Made by a program: the position numbers and the translations under genes. Below the pieces are notes generated by a model, which searched no databases, was not told the origin of the DNA, and saw nothing but the letters and a program-made list of their open reading frames with translations. Of a stretch of 64,000 bases of DNA, positions 1 to 8,743 are shown one piece after another; position 1 is the first letter of the stretch; each line of letters starts with the position of its first letter. Source of the DNA: MAG-120531 sp038125995 (GTDB taxonomy: Bacteria; Bacteroidota; Bacteroidia; Flavobacteriales; Flavobacteriaceae); NCBI GenBank assembly GCA_038125995.1, contig JAYPEX010000008.1, positions 62,001-126,000 on the forward strand. The letters run 5' to 3'.

Positions 1-108
1 AAAACCCTGTTGATACGCTAGTGAACTACCAGCTATAATACCCGAAAATGACAATGGAAGTGTTCTCAGCCGAGCGGCCTTAATCCAAACCGATACCTTA
101 GTGCTCAT
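1..108 (-). CDS. menA: 1,4-dihydroxy-2-naphthoate prenyltransferase, N-terminal fragment
   Basis: Partial gene running off the left edge. Reading the minus strand from ATG at 108-106 gives MSTKVSVWIKAARLRTLPLS and continues with a small-residue, hydrophobic stretch ending at the window edge. Short basic W-I-x-A-x-R-x-x-T-L-P-L starts followed by a first membrane helix are typical of MenA/UbiA prenyltransferases, which attach the isoprenoid tail to DHNA at the inner membrane. The start overlaps the 3' end of the cvfB-like gene by 11 bases, which suggests translational coupling within the men operon. Only 36 residues are visible and the DDxxD-type motifs lie outside, so the call rests on the N-terminus and on context. 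Confidence 0.8.
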   Translation of the reverse strand, partial: MSTKVSVWIKAARLRTLPLSFSGIIAGSSLAYQQGF

Positions 109-934
109 TTAAATAAACTCCTTCGTCTTTTAGTGTTACTAGTTTATTTTTATAAAGATTCCCCAATGCTTTTTTAAAGGTTTTTTTACTCATTTCTAAG
201 GCATCTTTAATCGCCTCAGGAGAGGATTTATCATTGAGTTCCATATAACCATCGTGATCATTTAAGAAGTCGATGATCTTTTGTGATGAAGGTTCGATAA
301 CAGCTAAACCAATTGGTTGTAAGCTAATATCTAATTTTTGATCTTCTCTAATTTTTTTGACGTAAGCTCTGAGTTGATCTCCAACGGCTAGTTTTTTAAA
401 GATTTCATTAGCATAAATCAAGCCCTTATGCCTGTTGTTGACAATGACATCCCACCCTAATTCAGATTCACGAGTAAGAATTACAAATACCTCCTCACCT
501 ATTTCTAAATCCATGGAATCATTCGACAAGAACTTATCGAGCTTATTAGAAGCGACCAATCTAAAAGTTACTTCATCTAAATAGCAATATACGACATAAG
601 ATTGCCCTTCGATCATCTTATATCGCTGTTCTTTAAATGGAACTAAGAGGTGTTTTTCAAGACCCCAATCCATAAAAGCTCCTATTTCATTTACTTCAGC
701 AACCCTTAGCAAGGCAAATTTATCTCTTTGAATATAGGGGTTGAGAGTAGTTGCTACAGGTCGTTCTTGATGGTCTAAATAACAAAAAACATCGAGCTGA
801 CCTCCTATTTGATACAAGTCTGGTTTGTATTTATTTGGAAGTAAAATATCAGTACCATCTTCATCACCTAAGAATAGTCCAACGCTGGTTTCTCTTAAAA
901 TTGATAAGTTGTTGAATTTGCCTAAATATATCAT
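98..934 (-). CDS. cvfB: S1-like RNA-binding protein, CvfB family
   Basis: Protein of 278 residues. It looks like the CvfB/YitL architecture: successive S1-like OB-fold segments (about residues 1-60, 65-135 and 145-205) followed by a C-terminal winged-helix-like region with a typical ending (SPEAIKDALEMSKKTFKKAL, about 240-259). CvfB proteins bind RNA and affect virulence-factor expression in Firmicutes; the role in Bacteroidota is not established. The gene lies between menD and menA on the same strand, 29 bases after menD, and its 3' end overlaps menA. An exact TAnnTTTG element lies 4 bases before the ATG, so it probably also has its own promoter. No enzyme function in menaquinone synthesis is implied. 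Confidence 0.85.
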   Translation of the reverse strand: MIYLGKFNNLSILRETSVGLFLGDEDGTDILLPNKYKPDLYQIGGQLDVFCYLDHQERPVATTLNPYIQRDKFALLRVAEVNEIGAFMDWGLEKHLLVPFKEQRYKMIEGQSYVVYCYLDEVTFRLVASNKLDKFLSNDSMDLEIGEEVFVILTRESELGWDVIVNNRHKGLIYANEIFKKLAVGDQLRAYVKKIREDQKLDISLQPIGLAVIEPSSQKIIDFLNDHDGYMELNDKSSPEAIKDALEMSKKTFKKALGNLYKNKLVTLKDEGVYLNEH

Positions 935-938
935 ACAA

Positions 939-946
939 CAAAAGTA
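939..946 (-). promoter_or_regulatory. -7 element of the cvfB-like gene (TACTTTTG)
   Basis: Exact match on the minus strand to the Bacteroidota -7 consensus TAnnTTTG. Four bases separate it from the ATG at 934. No good -33 TTG is visible. The predicted transcript would start at the start codon. Confidence 0.6.
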
Positions 947-963
947 AACTTAATTCGGCAATC

Positions 964-2727
964 CTAAATGATTTGAGAACTCAAATGCGTAAAATAGTCG
1001 CTTAAGACTTTATCGTTGATCGATCTAGGTGTTTTTACATCCAGCACTTTAGCTTTATTTGAAGGCTCTAAAAATGTGCTGAATTCAAGATCAAGCGAAG
1101 CCATGTCATCAGCAGTACTGTAGGAGATCCCATATGCAGCACAAAGCGCTTCTATATTCACATTGTGCGGAGTTTCAAAGTAGGTTTCAAAGTCTTTATT
1201 ATCGATTGAGGTCGGTAAAATTCTAAAAATACCTCCACCAGAATTATTGATAAGCAGCACTCTAAAATTAGGGTGGACGTAAGAATTCCAAAAGGCGTTT
1301 GAATCGTATAAAAAGCTCAAATCACCAGTCACTAAAACAGTTATTCCTTTAAACACAATACTGGCACCTAAAGCTGTAGAGGTCGAACCGTCGATTCCTG
1401 AAGCTCCTCTGTTACAATACAGTTGACGACAACTCATATTGGGAAAGAGCTGCGCATAACGTATAGAAGCAGAGTTGGAATAATGAACCAACACCTCCTT
1501 TAAATCGAGTTTTGATAAGGCTACATGAACTTGTAAGTCTGAAAATGGAAGTGTTTGAACAAAGTCTTCTGACCCTGAAAGAATGGAATTATAGGTTGAA
1601 GTCCATTGAGATTTATAGGTATTAGAACAACTAGTTTTGGAATCCGTTAAAAACTTTGTGAGCAACTCCTCAACACTGATATTTAAATGTTGTGTCAATT
1701 TAAAGAAAGTATCATTCGCTTTATTTTTACCCCAATGCCAATGTGTTTCAGGAGCATAGGTTCTCAAAAACTGTTTGATTTTCTTAGAAACAATAGCCCC
1801 CCCAATTGTGATCACTAAATCGGGTTGAAGATCGAACCACATTTGAGAATCGTTTCTCTTTTCTAAAGGAACCAACAAACTATCAATTCGTTCGATAAAA
1901 TTGGGATGATGGGCATTCGAAGTTGTTTCAGTCAAAACTAAAAACTCATCAGCCTCCCCTAATCGATTAATTAAATCATCTGAAAGTTGATCAAAAGAAC
2001 ACTGTCCAATAATGATTAAAATTTTTCTAGAACGATTCCATACTTCTTGAAGTTCATCCCATTTATAATTGAGCGTTGGTTTTGATTTGATTTTAATTGG
2101 AGTTCTTTGATTGGCAACTTCTTCAAGCTGATATAGAGGCTCTTCAAATGGAGCATTGAGATGCACTGGCCATTGAAATAACAAAGCTGATTCTAAAGCT
2201 TCTCTAATCATCCTCTTGTTCGATAGAAGTATCGACTCCTGTTCTTGCTCTATCTCTAAATCCGATGCACATGAAATACCTAATCCCTTTTGCCATTTTG
2301 CAATGGCATGAGAACAATCTTGAATGAGATTGACTTGATGTCCAATATGATTAAAAAAGACCCCGTTTTGACGAATGGTCTGTCCATCACCCTTATCGAT
2401 CAAATAAGCAGGACGATCTGCTGAAATTACAACTAGTGGTACTTGAGCGTAATAGGCTTCGACAATAGCGGGATAATAGTTTAACAAAGCGGAACCAGAA
2501 GTACAGACTAAGGCAACAGGCTTATTCGTTTGTTGAGCCATTCCCAAAGCAAAAAATGCAGCAGAGCGCTCATCGACGATACTGTAACATTGAAAAAAAG
2601 GATCCGCTGAAAAACTTAGGGTTAATGGAGCGTTTCGAGAACCTGGAGAAATAACAACACGCTCAATATTGAAATTTTTACACTCGGCGCATATCATTTG
2701 AGCTAATGGGATACTCGAATACTTCAT
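964..2727 (-). CDS. menD: 2-succinyl-5-enolpyruvyl-6-hydroxy-3-cyclohexene-1-carboxylate synthase
   Basis: Protein of 587 residues, normal for MenD, the ThDP-dependent enzyme that joins isochorismate and 2-oxoglutarate in menaquinone synthesis. Visible signatures are the N-terminal pyrimidine-binding domain with ISPGSRNAPL and VDERSAAFFALGMA (the conserved Glu activates ThDP), CTSGSALLNYYPAI, and the C-terminal pyrophosphate domain with GDLSFLYD and NNSGGGIF. It follows menF by 49 bases on the same strand and precedes the cvfB-like gene. A TATTTTTG element 4 bases before the ATG suggests an internal promoter in addition to read-through from menI-menF. Confidence 0.96.
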   Translation of the reverse strand: MKYSSIPLAQMICAECKNFNIERVVISPGSRNAPLTLSFSADPFFQCYSIVDERSAAFFALGMAQQTNKPVALVCTSGSALLNYYPAIVEAYYAQVPLVVISADRPAYLIDKGDGQTIRQNGVFFNHIGHQVNLIQDCSHAIAKWQKGLGISCASDLEIEQEQESILLSNKRMIREALESALLFQWPVHLNAPFEEPLYQLEEVANQRTPIKIKSKPTLNYKWDELQEVWNRSRKILIIIGQCSFDQLSDDLINRLGEADEFLVLTETTSNAHHPNFIERIDSLLVPLEKRNDSQMWFDLQPDLVITIGGAIVSKKIKQFLRTYAPETHWHWGKNKANDTFFKLTQHLNISVEELLTKFLTDSKTSCSNTYKSQWTSTYNSILSGSEDFVQTLPFSDLQVHVALSKLDLKEVLVHYSNSASIRYAQLFPNMSCRQLYCNRGASGIDGSTSTALGASIVFKGITVLVTGDLSFLYDSNAFWNSYVHPNFRVLLINNSGGGIFRILPTSIDNKDFETYFETPHNVNIEALCAAYGISYSTADDMASLDLEFSTFLEPSNKAKVLDVKTPRSINDKVLSDYFTHLSSQII

Positions 2728-2731
2728 ATAA

Positions 2732-2739
2732 CAAAAATA
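2732..2739 (-). promoter_or_regulatory. -7 element of menD (TATTTTTG)
   Basis: Exact TAnnTTTG on the minus strand in the menF-menD gap, 4 bases before the menD ATG. No clear -33 TTG at the usual spacing. Predicts a leaderless menD transcript. Confidence 0.6.
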
Positions 2740-2776
2740 CAGTCCCTAAAACTTAAAACCTCATAATTTTAAAAAA

Positions 2777-3817
2777 TTATTCAAAAATAGAAGAAAGTGT
2801 CATTGATTTTTTGACTGTTTCTTCCCATTCTAATTCTGGATTAGAATCTGCAGTAATTCCACCACCTACATAGAGACTCGCAGTCTGACGATCAATCTTC
2901 ATCGATCGAATATTTACCCCGAGATATGAATAGACTTCTCCTCTAGAATCAATTTGTTGCACTGGACCCATAAAACCGGCGTAAAAACCGCGATCTAAAT
3001 CTTCATTTTCTTTGAGATACTGCTGTGCAAGATTGGCAGGCAAGCCACATACTGCAGGAGTTGGATGTAAGGCTTTTATGAGATCAATCAACTGTGATTC
3101 ATTAAGTTGTCCCGTAAATTCCTGCTTGAGGTGTAATAAGTTTCCAGCCTGAATCGTTTCAACATCAAAACAATCAAAAGTAAGGTCTAAACCCCTTAAT
3201 TGCAGTTCGATATATCGGGTAACTAATTGTTGCTCTTCTAATTCTTTAGATCCCCATTGAGTTGATAAATCAGCCCACCTGGTACCTGCAAGTGATACTG
3301 TTTTAAATTCTTTATCTGCTACAGACACTAACAGTTCAGGACTCGCTCCTAACCATAAACCTATTTGTGGATGATAAAAGCAATAGGTAAAAGCTTTTGG
3401 ATAAGTCTTGTTGAGTTTGGAATAGATATTTAGAGGATTAGCCTTGATATGTGCTTTGATTTCACGAGCGAGAACCACCTTTTCCAAAGAACTGTTTTTG
3501 ATGAAATTTACAGCTTTTTGAACACTTTGTATGTGTTTTTGGCGATCACCCTGATCAAAAATTGAGAATTCCATCAAAGCTTCACTACAGTTAAGCTCAT
3601 TTACAGTCAAAACTTGATCACTTTCGATCGTATAGATAGCCTTTGAATCAAAACTACCAATGACAAAACCTTTTTTTTGAAGAAGAGCATCGTGATTCAA
3701 TCGATCTTCATTCTGTAAAAATGCCGTCGTATGACTTTGATGAGGGAGTGAAAAGAGGACAAAAGGCAACTTTGAGTCCCACTGCTTTTGGATCTTTGAA
3801 CAAAAATCTGGTTTCAT
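2777..3817 (-). CDS. menF: Isochorismate synthase
   Basis: Protein of 346 residues, of the chorismate-utilising (MenF/EntC/DhbC) family, which isomerises chorismate to isochorismate for menaquinone. Seen: KVVLAREI, the GASPELLV segment, SLAGTR, HPTPAVCGLP, GFYAGFMGPV and VGGGITADSNPELEWEET near the C-terminus, which together form the chorismate/Mg site. The N-terminal region is short, as in Bacteroidota homologues. Context favours the menaquinone enzyme over a siderophore EntC, since menD and menI flank it. Its ATG directly follows the TAG of menI with no spacer. Confidence 0.92.
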   Translation of the reverse strand: MKPDFCSKIQKQWDSKLPFVLFSLPHQSHTTAFLQNEDRLNHDALLQKKGFVIGSFDSKAIYTIESDQVLTVNELNCSEALMEFSIFDQGDRQKHIQSVQKAVNFIKNSSLEKVVLAREIKAHIKANPLNIYSKLNKTYPKAFTYCFYHPQIGLWLGASPELLVSVADKEFKTVSLAGTRWADLSTQWGSKELEEQQLVTRYIELQLRGLDLTFDCFDVETIQAGNLLHLKQEFTGQLNESQLIDLIKALHPTPAVCGLPANLAQQYLKENEDLDRGFYAGFMGPVQQIDSRGEVYSYLGVNIRSMKIDRQTASLYVGGGITADSNPELEWEETVKKSMTLSSIFE

Positions 3818-4231
3818 CTACTTTTTAAGTGCTATTGTCGAAAGTTTACAAAGAGAAATCAATTGATCTTGTTCATCGCAAATCCTAATTTCCCATAATT
3901 GAGTCGTTCTGCCTTTGTGAATAAAACGAGCAGTAGCGTATACATAGCCTTCTTTAATACTTTTAAGGTGGTTTGCTGAAATCTCCATCCCTCTAACCAC
4001 AAAGTGCTCAGCATCTAAGAAAATATATGAGGCTGCAGATCCTACACTCTCTGCTAATGCGACACTAGCCCCACCGTGAAGAATTCCATCAGGTTGATGA
4101 ACCTTTGGTCCAACTGGCATTCGTGCAGTTAAATAATCGTCTCCCACATCGATATATTCAATCGACAAAGTTTCCATCAATGTGTTTTTACTGATTTGAT
4201 TACATTTAGATAGTACGGCTTCTTTGTTCAT
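3818..4231 (-). CDS. menI: 1,4-dihydroxy-2-naphthoyl-CoA hydrolase, hotdog thioesterase
   Basis: Protein of 137 residues with the hotdog thioesterase signature DGILHGGASVALAESVGSAA (about residues 48-67). The Glu of ALAES aligns with the catalytic Glu of E. coli YdiI/MenI, and the overall length and pattern (ISANHL, GRTTQLWEI) match YdiI well. It would release DHNA from DHNA-CoA. Position immediately before menF (TAGATG junction) and menD supports menaquinone synthesis rather than general PaaI-type activity. It lies 21 bases after the secreted protein gene upstream, so the operon may begin there. Confidence 0.85.
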   Translation of the reverse strand: MNKEAVLSKCNQISKNTLMETLSIEYIDVGDDYLTARMPVGPKVHQPDGILHGGASVALAESVGSAASYIFLDAEHFVVRGMEISANHLKSIKEGYVYATARFIHKGRTTQLWEIRICDEQDQLISLCKLSTIALKK

Positions 4232-4252
4232 ACGTAAATTTTGAAATAAGGA

Positions 4253-5164
4253 TTAGTTCTCATCAAAGTATTCAATAATTCTTGTCGTGTAGCTCATATT
4301 GGGCATCACAATTTGTTTGACCCAGTTTTGATATTGTGTTCCATCGGTCTGATAAACAATATTTTGCGTAAATGTAGTCGTTCCCTCTTTGGTAATCTTC
4401 TTGATCATTTGATTTTTTTCATTATATTCAAATTGTTCTTCCTTTTCGACATACCACTGATTTGAATCCATTAAATAAAATTCATTTTTGAGATAAATGA
4501 CATTAGACCGTTGATCGTATTTTACAGTTTCAGCTCGATCTTTAATACCGTCTAAAAAAAAGACATTTCGAACATTTATCAGTGAATCGGACATCATCGA
4601 CAAAGCAGGAATACTATCGGTTTGTTGTTTGATGACACTATCGATAAGCACAGTTGTTATGTAATGACCTAAACTGTCTTTTAAACGACTCATCTGTGTT
4701 GTCAATTGACCGTTTTTTGTAAGTTTTTTAATCTCTTTTAATCGATGGAGTGTATCGTAACTGTAGTTCGATTCCTCTTGAGATCTTCCCTTATAATCAA
4801 CAATCACTTCTCTTTTTAAAATTGCTGTAGAGTCGTATTCATATATATTAATCACTGAGGCCTCCCCATCGAGTTGACCCGCTTCGTAGAGTTCGATTCT
4901 TCTTTCGACAAGCAGGCTGTCCTTGAAGGTATAGCTAATTTGTTGGTAATTGTTTTCATCGTAAAAGGAAATCAATTGTTCGAGTTTTCCATCTCTAGTA
5001 AAACTGAAAAGTTCCTTACCGTAGCTAGTGAGAACTGTGCATTTTTTTACAGGTCCATTAAGTCCGTAATCCCATCGTCCTTTGAATTGCTGTCCATAGC
5101 CATTAGCAGCTAAAAACAACCACAATAAGAATATTGTTATAAAGTTTTTGATCCCTTGTTTCAC
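4253..5164 (-). CDS. Secreted protein of unknown function with YD-like repeats
   Basis: Protein of 303 residues starting at GTG 5164-5162 (MKQGIKNF...). A signal peptide (about residues 1-24, ending near GYGQQ) predicts export. The remainder is polar, with repeated Y-x-Y-D / YDT-type beta strands (EYDST, YSYDTLHRLKEI, VKYDQRSN, FEYNEKNQMIKKI) resembling the YD/RHS-like repeats of small Bacteroidota envelope proteins, and a C-terminal pattern W-V-K-Q-I with a tyrosine-rich end. No catalytic motif is recognised. It precedes menI by 21 bases, and a near-consensus -7 element (TATTTTTA) ends 4 bases before the GTG. Confidence 0.75.
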   Translation of the reverse strand: MKQGIKNFITIFLLWLFLAANGYGQQFKGRWDYGLNGPVKKCTVLTSYGKELFSFTRDGKLEQLISFYDENNYQQISYTFKDSLLVERRIELYEAGQLDGEASVINIYEYDSTAILKREVIVDYKGRSQEESNYSYDTLHRLKEIKKLTKNGQLTTQMSRLKDSLGHYITTVLIDSVIKQQTDSIPALSMMSDSLINVRNVFFLDGIKDRAETVKYDQRSNVIYLKNEFYLMDSNQWYVEKEEQFEYNEKNQMIKKITKEGTTTFTQNIVYQTDGTQYQNWVKQIVMPNMSYTTRIIEYFDEN

Positions 5165-5178
5165 CTTGTAAAAATATC

Positions 5179-5206
5179 AAAAAAAAGGGCGGAAACCCGC
5201 CCTTTT
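5179..5206 (-). terminator. Rho-independent terminator of dnaK
   Basis: Perfect 10-bp stem (5183-5192 with 5197-5206, GC core CCGCCC/GGGCGG) with a 4-base loop. On the minus strand it is followed by a run of T. It lies 21 bases after the dnaK stop. Confidence 0.9.
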
Positions 5207-5226
5207 CAACTATTAGTTTTATAAAA

Positions 5227-7134
5227 TTACTTCACTTCTTCGAAATCGACATCTTCTACGTTGTCTCCTTGATTTTCGTTTGAAGCAGCATCAGCTTGAG
5301 CACCATCAGCTCCAGGAGCTTGTCCAGCTTCTGCCTGAGCCTTGTACATTTCTTCAGATGCAACTTTCCAAGCCTCGTTTAGAGCATCTAATGCAGGTGT
5401 AATAACCGCTACATCTCTTGATTCTAAGGCTTTTTTAAGCTCTTCCAACGATTTTTCAATCGGAGCTTTCTTATCATCAGAGAGTTTATCTCCAAACTCT
5501 TTTAATTGCTTTTCAGTTTGGAATACCATAGCATCGGCTTCGTTGATCTTATCAGCAGTCTCTTTTGCTTTCTTATCAGCATCTGCATTTGCTTCTGCAT
5601 CTGCTTTCATTTTTTGAATTTCTTCTTCAGTCAATCCAGAAGAAGCTTCGATTCTGATATCTTGCGTTTTGTTAGTAGCCTTATCGGTAGCAGATACTTT
5701 GATAATACCGTTAGCATCAATATCAAAGGTTACTTCAATTTGTGGCACCCCTCTTTGCGCTGGTGGAATACCATCTAAGTGGAAACGACCGATCGTTTTA
5801 TTGTCTTGAGCCATTGGACGCTCACCTTGTAATACGTGAATCTCAACTGAAGGTTGATTATCTGCAGCTGTAGAGAATACTTGAGATTTCTTCGTAGGAA
5901 TGGTCGTATTTGATTCGATGAGTTTTGTCATCACTCCTCCCATAGTTTCAATACCTAATGAAAGTGGCGTTACATCTAACAACAATACATCCTTAACATC
6001 TCCGGTCAAAACTCCACCCTGGATTGCAGCTCCGACAGCAACAACCTCATCTGGGTTTACTCCTTTTGATGGCTTCTTTCCAAAGAATTTCTCAACTGCT
6101 TCTTGTACAGCAGGAATACGAGTAGAACCACCAACTAAGATGATTTCATCGATATCACTCTTAGAAAGACCTGCCGATTTTAATGCAGATTCACATGGTT
6201 TAATGGTACGCGCTACTAAATCATCAATCAACTGATCGAATTTAGCTTTAGTCAAAGTTTTAACTAAGTGCTTAGGTCCTGAAGCAGTAGCTGTAACATA
6301 TGGGAGGTTGATCTCTGTTTGAGCAGAAGATGAAAGTTCAATCTTCGCTTTTTCAGCAGCCTCTCTTAGACGTTGAAGGGCCATGGCGTCTTTTCTGAGA
6401 TCCATATTTTCTTCTGCCATGAATTCGTCTGCTAACCAATCGATAATTTTTTGATCGACATCATCACCCCCTAAGTGGGTGTCTCCATCTGTTGATAAAA
6501 CTTCGAATACACCATCACCTAATTCAAGAATGGATACATCGTGAGTACCTCCACCAAAGTCGAATACAACAATCTTTTGATCTGTATCTTTTTTATCTAA
6601 ACCATAGGCAAGTGAAGCAGCAGTTGGCTCATTGATAATACGCTCTACTTTTAAACCAGCAATTTCACCGGCTTCTTTAGTAGCTTGACGCTGTGCATCG
6701 TTAAAGTATGCAGGCACTGTAATAACAGCTCCTGTTACATCCTGTCCTAAATAATCCTCAGCTGTTTTCTTCATCTTTTGAAGCACCATCGCTGACAATT
6801 CTTGAGGAGTATACAAACGTCCGTCAATATCTACTCTAGGAGTATCATTGTCACCTTTAACTACTTTATAAGGTACGCGTCCTGCTTCTTTTGAAGATTC
6901 AGAAAATTTGTTCCCCATAAATCGTTTGATCGAATAAATGGTCTTTTCAGGATTGGTTACTGCTTGTCTTTTTGCAGCATCTCCGACCTTGATTTCACCA
7001 CCTTCAACAAAGGCTATAACGGAAGGTGTTGTTCTTTTTCCTTCTGCATTAGGAATTACAACGGGTTCATTTCCCTCCATTACGGAAACACAAGAATTCG
7101 TTGTTCCTAAATCGATACCTATAATTTTACTCAT
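5227..7134 (-). CDS. dnaK: Molecular chaperone DnaK (Hsp70)
   Basis: Protein of 635 residues, full length. It begins MSKIIGIDLGTTNSCVSVMEG and has the Hsp70 signatures IVVFDFGGGTHDVSIL and ILVGGSTRIPAVQEAVEKFF, the DVTPLSLGIET linker to the substrate-binding domain, a helical lid and a charged tail ending VEDVDFEEVK. It folds nascent and stressed proteins with DnaJ and GrpE in the cytoplasm. Neither dnaJ nor grpE is in the window. It is divergent from sdaA; the 173-base gap contains a TGACAG direct repeat (7209-7222) that could be regulatory. It ends with its own strong terminator. Confidence 0.99.
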   Translation of the reverse strand: MSKIIGIDLGTTNSCVSVMEGNEPVVIPNAEGKRTTPSVIAFVEGGEIKVGDAAKRQAVTNPEKTIYSIKRFMGNKFSESSKEAGRVPYKVVKGDNDTPRVDIDGRLYTPQELSAMVLQKMKKTAEDYLGQDVTGAVITVPAYFNDAQRQATKEAGEIAGLKVERIINEPTAASLAYGLDKKDTDQKIVVFDFGGGTHDVSILELGDGVFEVLSTDGDTHLGGDDVDQKIIDWLADEFMAEENMDLRKDAMALQRLREAAEKAKIELSSSAQTEINLPYVTATASGPKHLVKTLTKAKFDQLIDDLVARTIKPCESALKSAGLSKSDIDEIILVGGSTRIPAVQEAVEKFFGKKPSKGVNPDEVVAVGAAIQGGVLTGDVKDVLLLDVTPLSLGIETMGGVMTKLIESNTTIPTKKSQVFSTAADNQPSVEIHVLQGERPMAQDNKTIGRFHLDGIPPAQRGVPQIEVTFDIDANGIIKVSATDKATNKTQDIRIEASSGLTEEEIQKMKADAEANADADKKAKETADKINEADAMVFQTEKQLKEFGDKLSDDKKAPIEKSLEELKKALESRDVAVITPALDALNEAWKVASEEMYKAQAEAGQAPGADGAQADAASNENQGDNVEDVDFEEVK

Positions 7135-7208
7135 GATTTATGTATTTAATTTTATTTTAATTTAAACTCACTCCGTATAAGACAACTATTGTGCCATAGA
7201 TAAAAATA

Positions 7209-7222
7209 TGACAGTCTGACAG
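7209..7222. promoter_or_regulatory. TGACAG direct repeat in the dnaK-sdaA intergenic region
   Basis: Two copies of TGACAG (7209-7214 and 7217-7222) with an 8-base period, 75 bases before the dnaK start and 86 bases before sdaA. They resemble half-sites of the GACA-N3-TGTC repeats before clpB. Function is inferred only. Confidence 0.35.
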
Positions 7223-7307
7223 TTTCTATTGGAGCTATAAATTTATTATGTCATGGTTAAGAGTTCTAAATAAATACTATTTTTATGATACCTTTAAACC
7301 TAAAACC

Positions 7308-8732
7308 ATGGAATGCATCAGTGTTTTTGATATGCTCAAAGTGAGTATTGGCCCCTCGAGTTCTCATACCCTTGGGCCTTGGAGAGCTTGTAAGCAATAC
7401 CTTGGGGAACTTTGTTCGAATCACTCCTTAGATCACATCAAATCCATAAGAGTTCATCTGTACGGTTCGCTTTCGTTAACGGGTAAAGGTCATGCAACCG
7501 ATAAAGCAGTTATGCTAGGTCTCAGTGGTAAAGACCCTGAAACAATCAGTTCACAAGAACTTCAACAAACTCTTGATTTTATATCAAAAAATAAGAGAAT
7601 TGTCATTTGTGGAATTCGTGAAATTGATTTTAATCCCAAAGTTCAAATCGATTTTAAAAATAAATTTCTCAACTACCATCCTAATGGAATTCGATTCATC
7701 TCCCTACTCGAAAGTGGTGAAGAATTTGTAAAAACCTATTACTCTATTGGCGGTGGATTTATCATTGAAAAGGGCGAAAAAAAAACGGTTGAAGTAGAAC
7801 AATTCAAAACGGTCTTCCCCTTCCCTATTCAAACAGGAGGAGACTTGCTTAAACACTGTAAAAACAATCAAATGAGTGTGGATGAAGTCGTTTGGAATAA
7901 CGAACTCACTCTTCGTTCAGCAGATCAAATCGACCATAAACTCCAGCAAGTATGGGACACTATGCTAGGAGCTATGTACGAAGGATGTCATACTGAAGGG
8001 ATTCTTCCTGGAGGATTGAATGTCAAAAGAAGAGCCTTTGATTTACACTCCAAACTCATTGGAGAACATCCCTACTCTAATCCACAGCAGTGGATTGAAT
8101 CCATTCGCAAAACAGAAGTAAAGTTTAAAGAAATTCTCAAGTGGGTTAGCTGTTTTGCACTCAGTGTCAATGAAGTAAATGCTGCGATGGGTAGAGTTGT
8201 CACTGCTCCTACCAATGGATCTGCTGGAGTCATACCGGCAGTTCTCATGTACTACATTGTCATTGAAAATCACAAGGCGAGTTTTAATAAAATCAAGAAA
8301 TTCTTATTGGTAGCTGGAGAAATTGGTAGTATCTTCAAAAAAGGAGCAACCATTTCTGCTGCCCTTGGGGGCTGTCAAGCTGAAATAGGAGTATCTTCTG
8401 CTATGGCTGCTGCCGGATTAACAGCAGTAATTGGAGGGAGTCCAAAACAAATTCTTACTTCAGCTGAAATCGCTATGGAACATCACTTAGGATTGACTTG
8501 TGATCCAGTTGGAGGTCTGGTTCAAATTCCATGTATTGAACGCAACTCCATGGGTGCCATCAAGGCAATAAGTGCCTCAACCCTAGCCTTGGAAACCGAT
8601 GTCGATTCCATAAAAGTTACATTGGACAAGGTCGTTTCAACCATGTGGGCTACTTCCAAAGACATGAACACCAATTACAAAGAAACATCAACTGGAGGTT
8701 TAGCTGTTAGTGTTGGTTTTTCAGATTGTTAA
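7308..8732 (+). CDS. sdaA: L-serine ammonia-lyase, iron-sulfur type
   Basis: Protein of 474 residues from ATG 7308; an in-frame ATG at 7248 would add 20 unconserved residues before the family start ECISVFDMLKVSIGPSSSHT. Single-chain enzyme: beta domain first (SIGPSSSHTLGPW), then the alpha domain with APTNGSAGVIP, the Cys in GGCQAEIG, and LTCDPVGGLVQIPCIERN, which supply 4Fe-4S ligands. The last residue is Cys, matching the tail cysteine that enters the active site in characterised relatives. It converts serine to pyruvate and ammonia. The NTF2-like gene follows 11 bases downstream. Confidence 0.95.
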   Translation: MECISVFDMLKVSIGPSSSHTLGPWRACKQYLGELCSNHSLDHIKSIRVHLYGSLSLTGKGHATDKAVMLGLSGKDPETISSQELQQTLDFISKNKRIVICGIREIDFNPKVQIDFKNKFLNYHPNGIRFISLLESGEEFVKTYYSIGGGFIIEKGEKKTVEVEQFKTVFPFPIQTGGDLLKHCKNNQMSVDEVVWNNELTLRSADQIDHKLQQVWDTMLGAMYEGCHTEGILPGGLNVKRRAFDLHSKLIGEHPYSNPQQWIESIRKTEVKFKEILKWVSCFALSVNEVNAAMGRVVTAPTNGSAGVIPAVLMYYIVIENHKASFNKIKKFLLVAGEIGSIFKKGATISAALGGCQAEIGVSSAMAAAGLTAVIGGSPKQILTSAEIAMEHHLGLTCDPVGGLVQIPCIERNSMGAIKAISASTLALETDVDSIKVTLDKVVSTMWATSKDMNTNYKETSTGGLAVSVGFSDC

Positions 8733-8743
8733 TACAATTGATT

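Noticed and set aside
4253..5164. RHS/YD-repeat toxin
   Set aside because: Only 303 residues with weak YD-like strands, a signal peptide and no RHS core or toxin tip; no immunity gene nearby.
5342..6235. Several plus-strand open frames inside dnaK
   Set aside because: They are antisense to a well-conserved gene and encode low-complexity Ser/Ala/Phe stretches.
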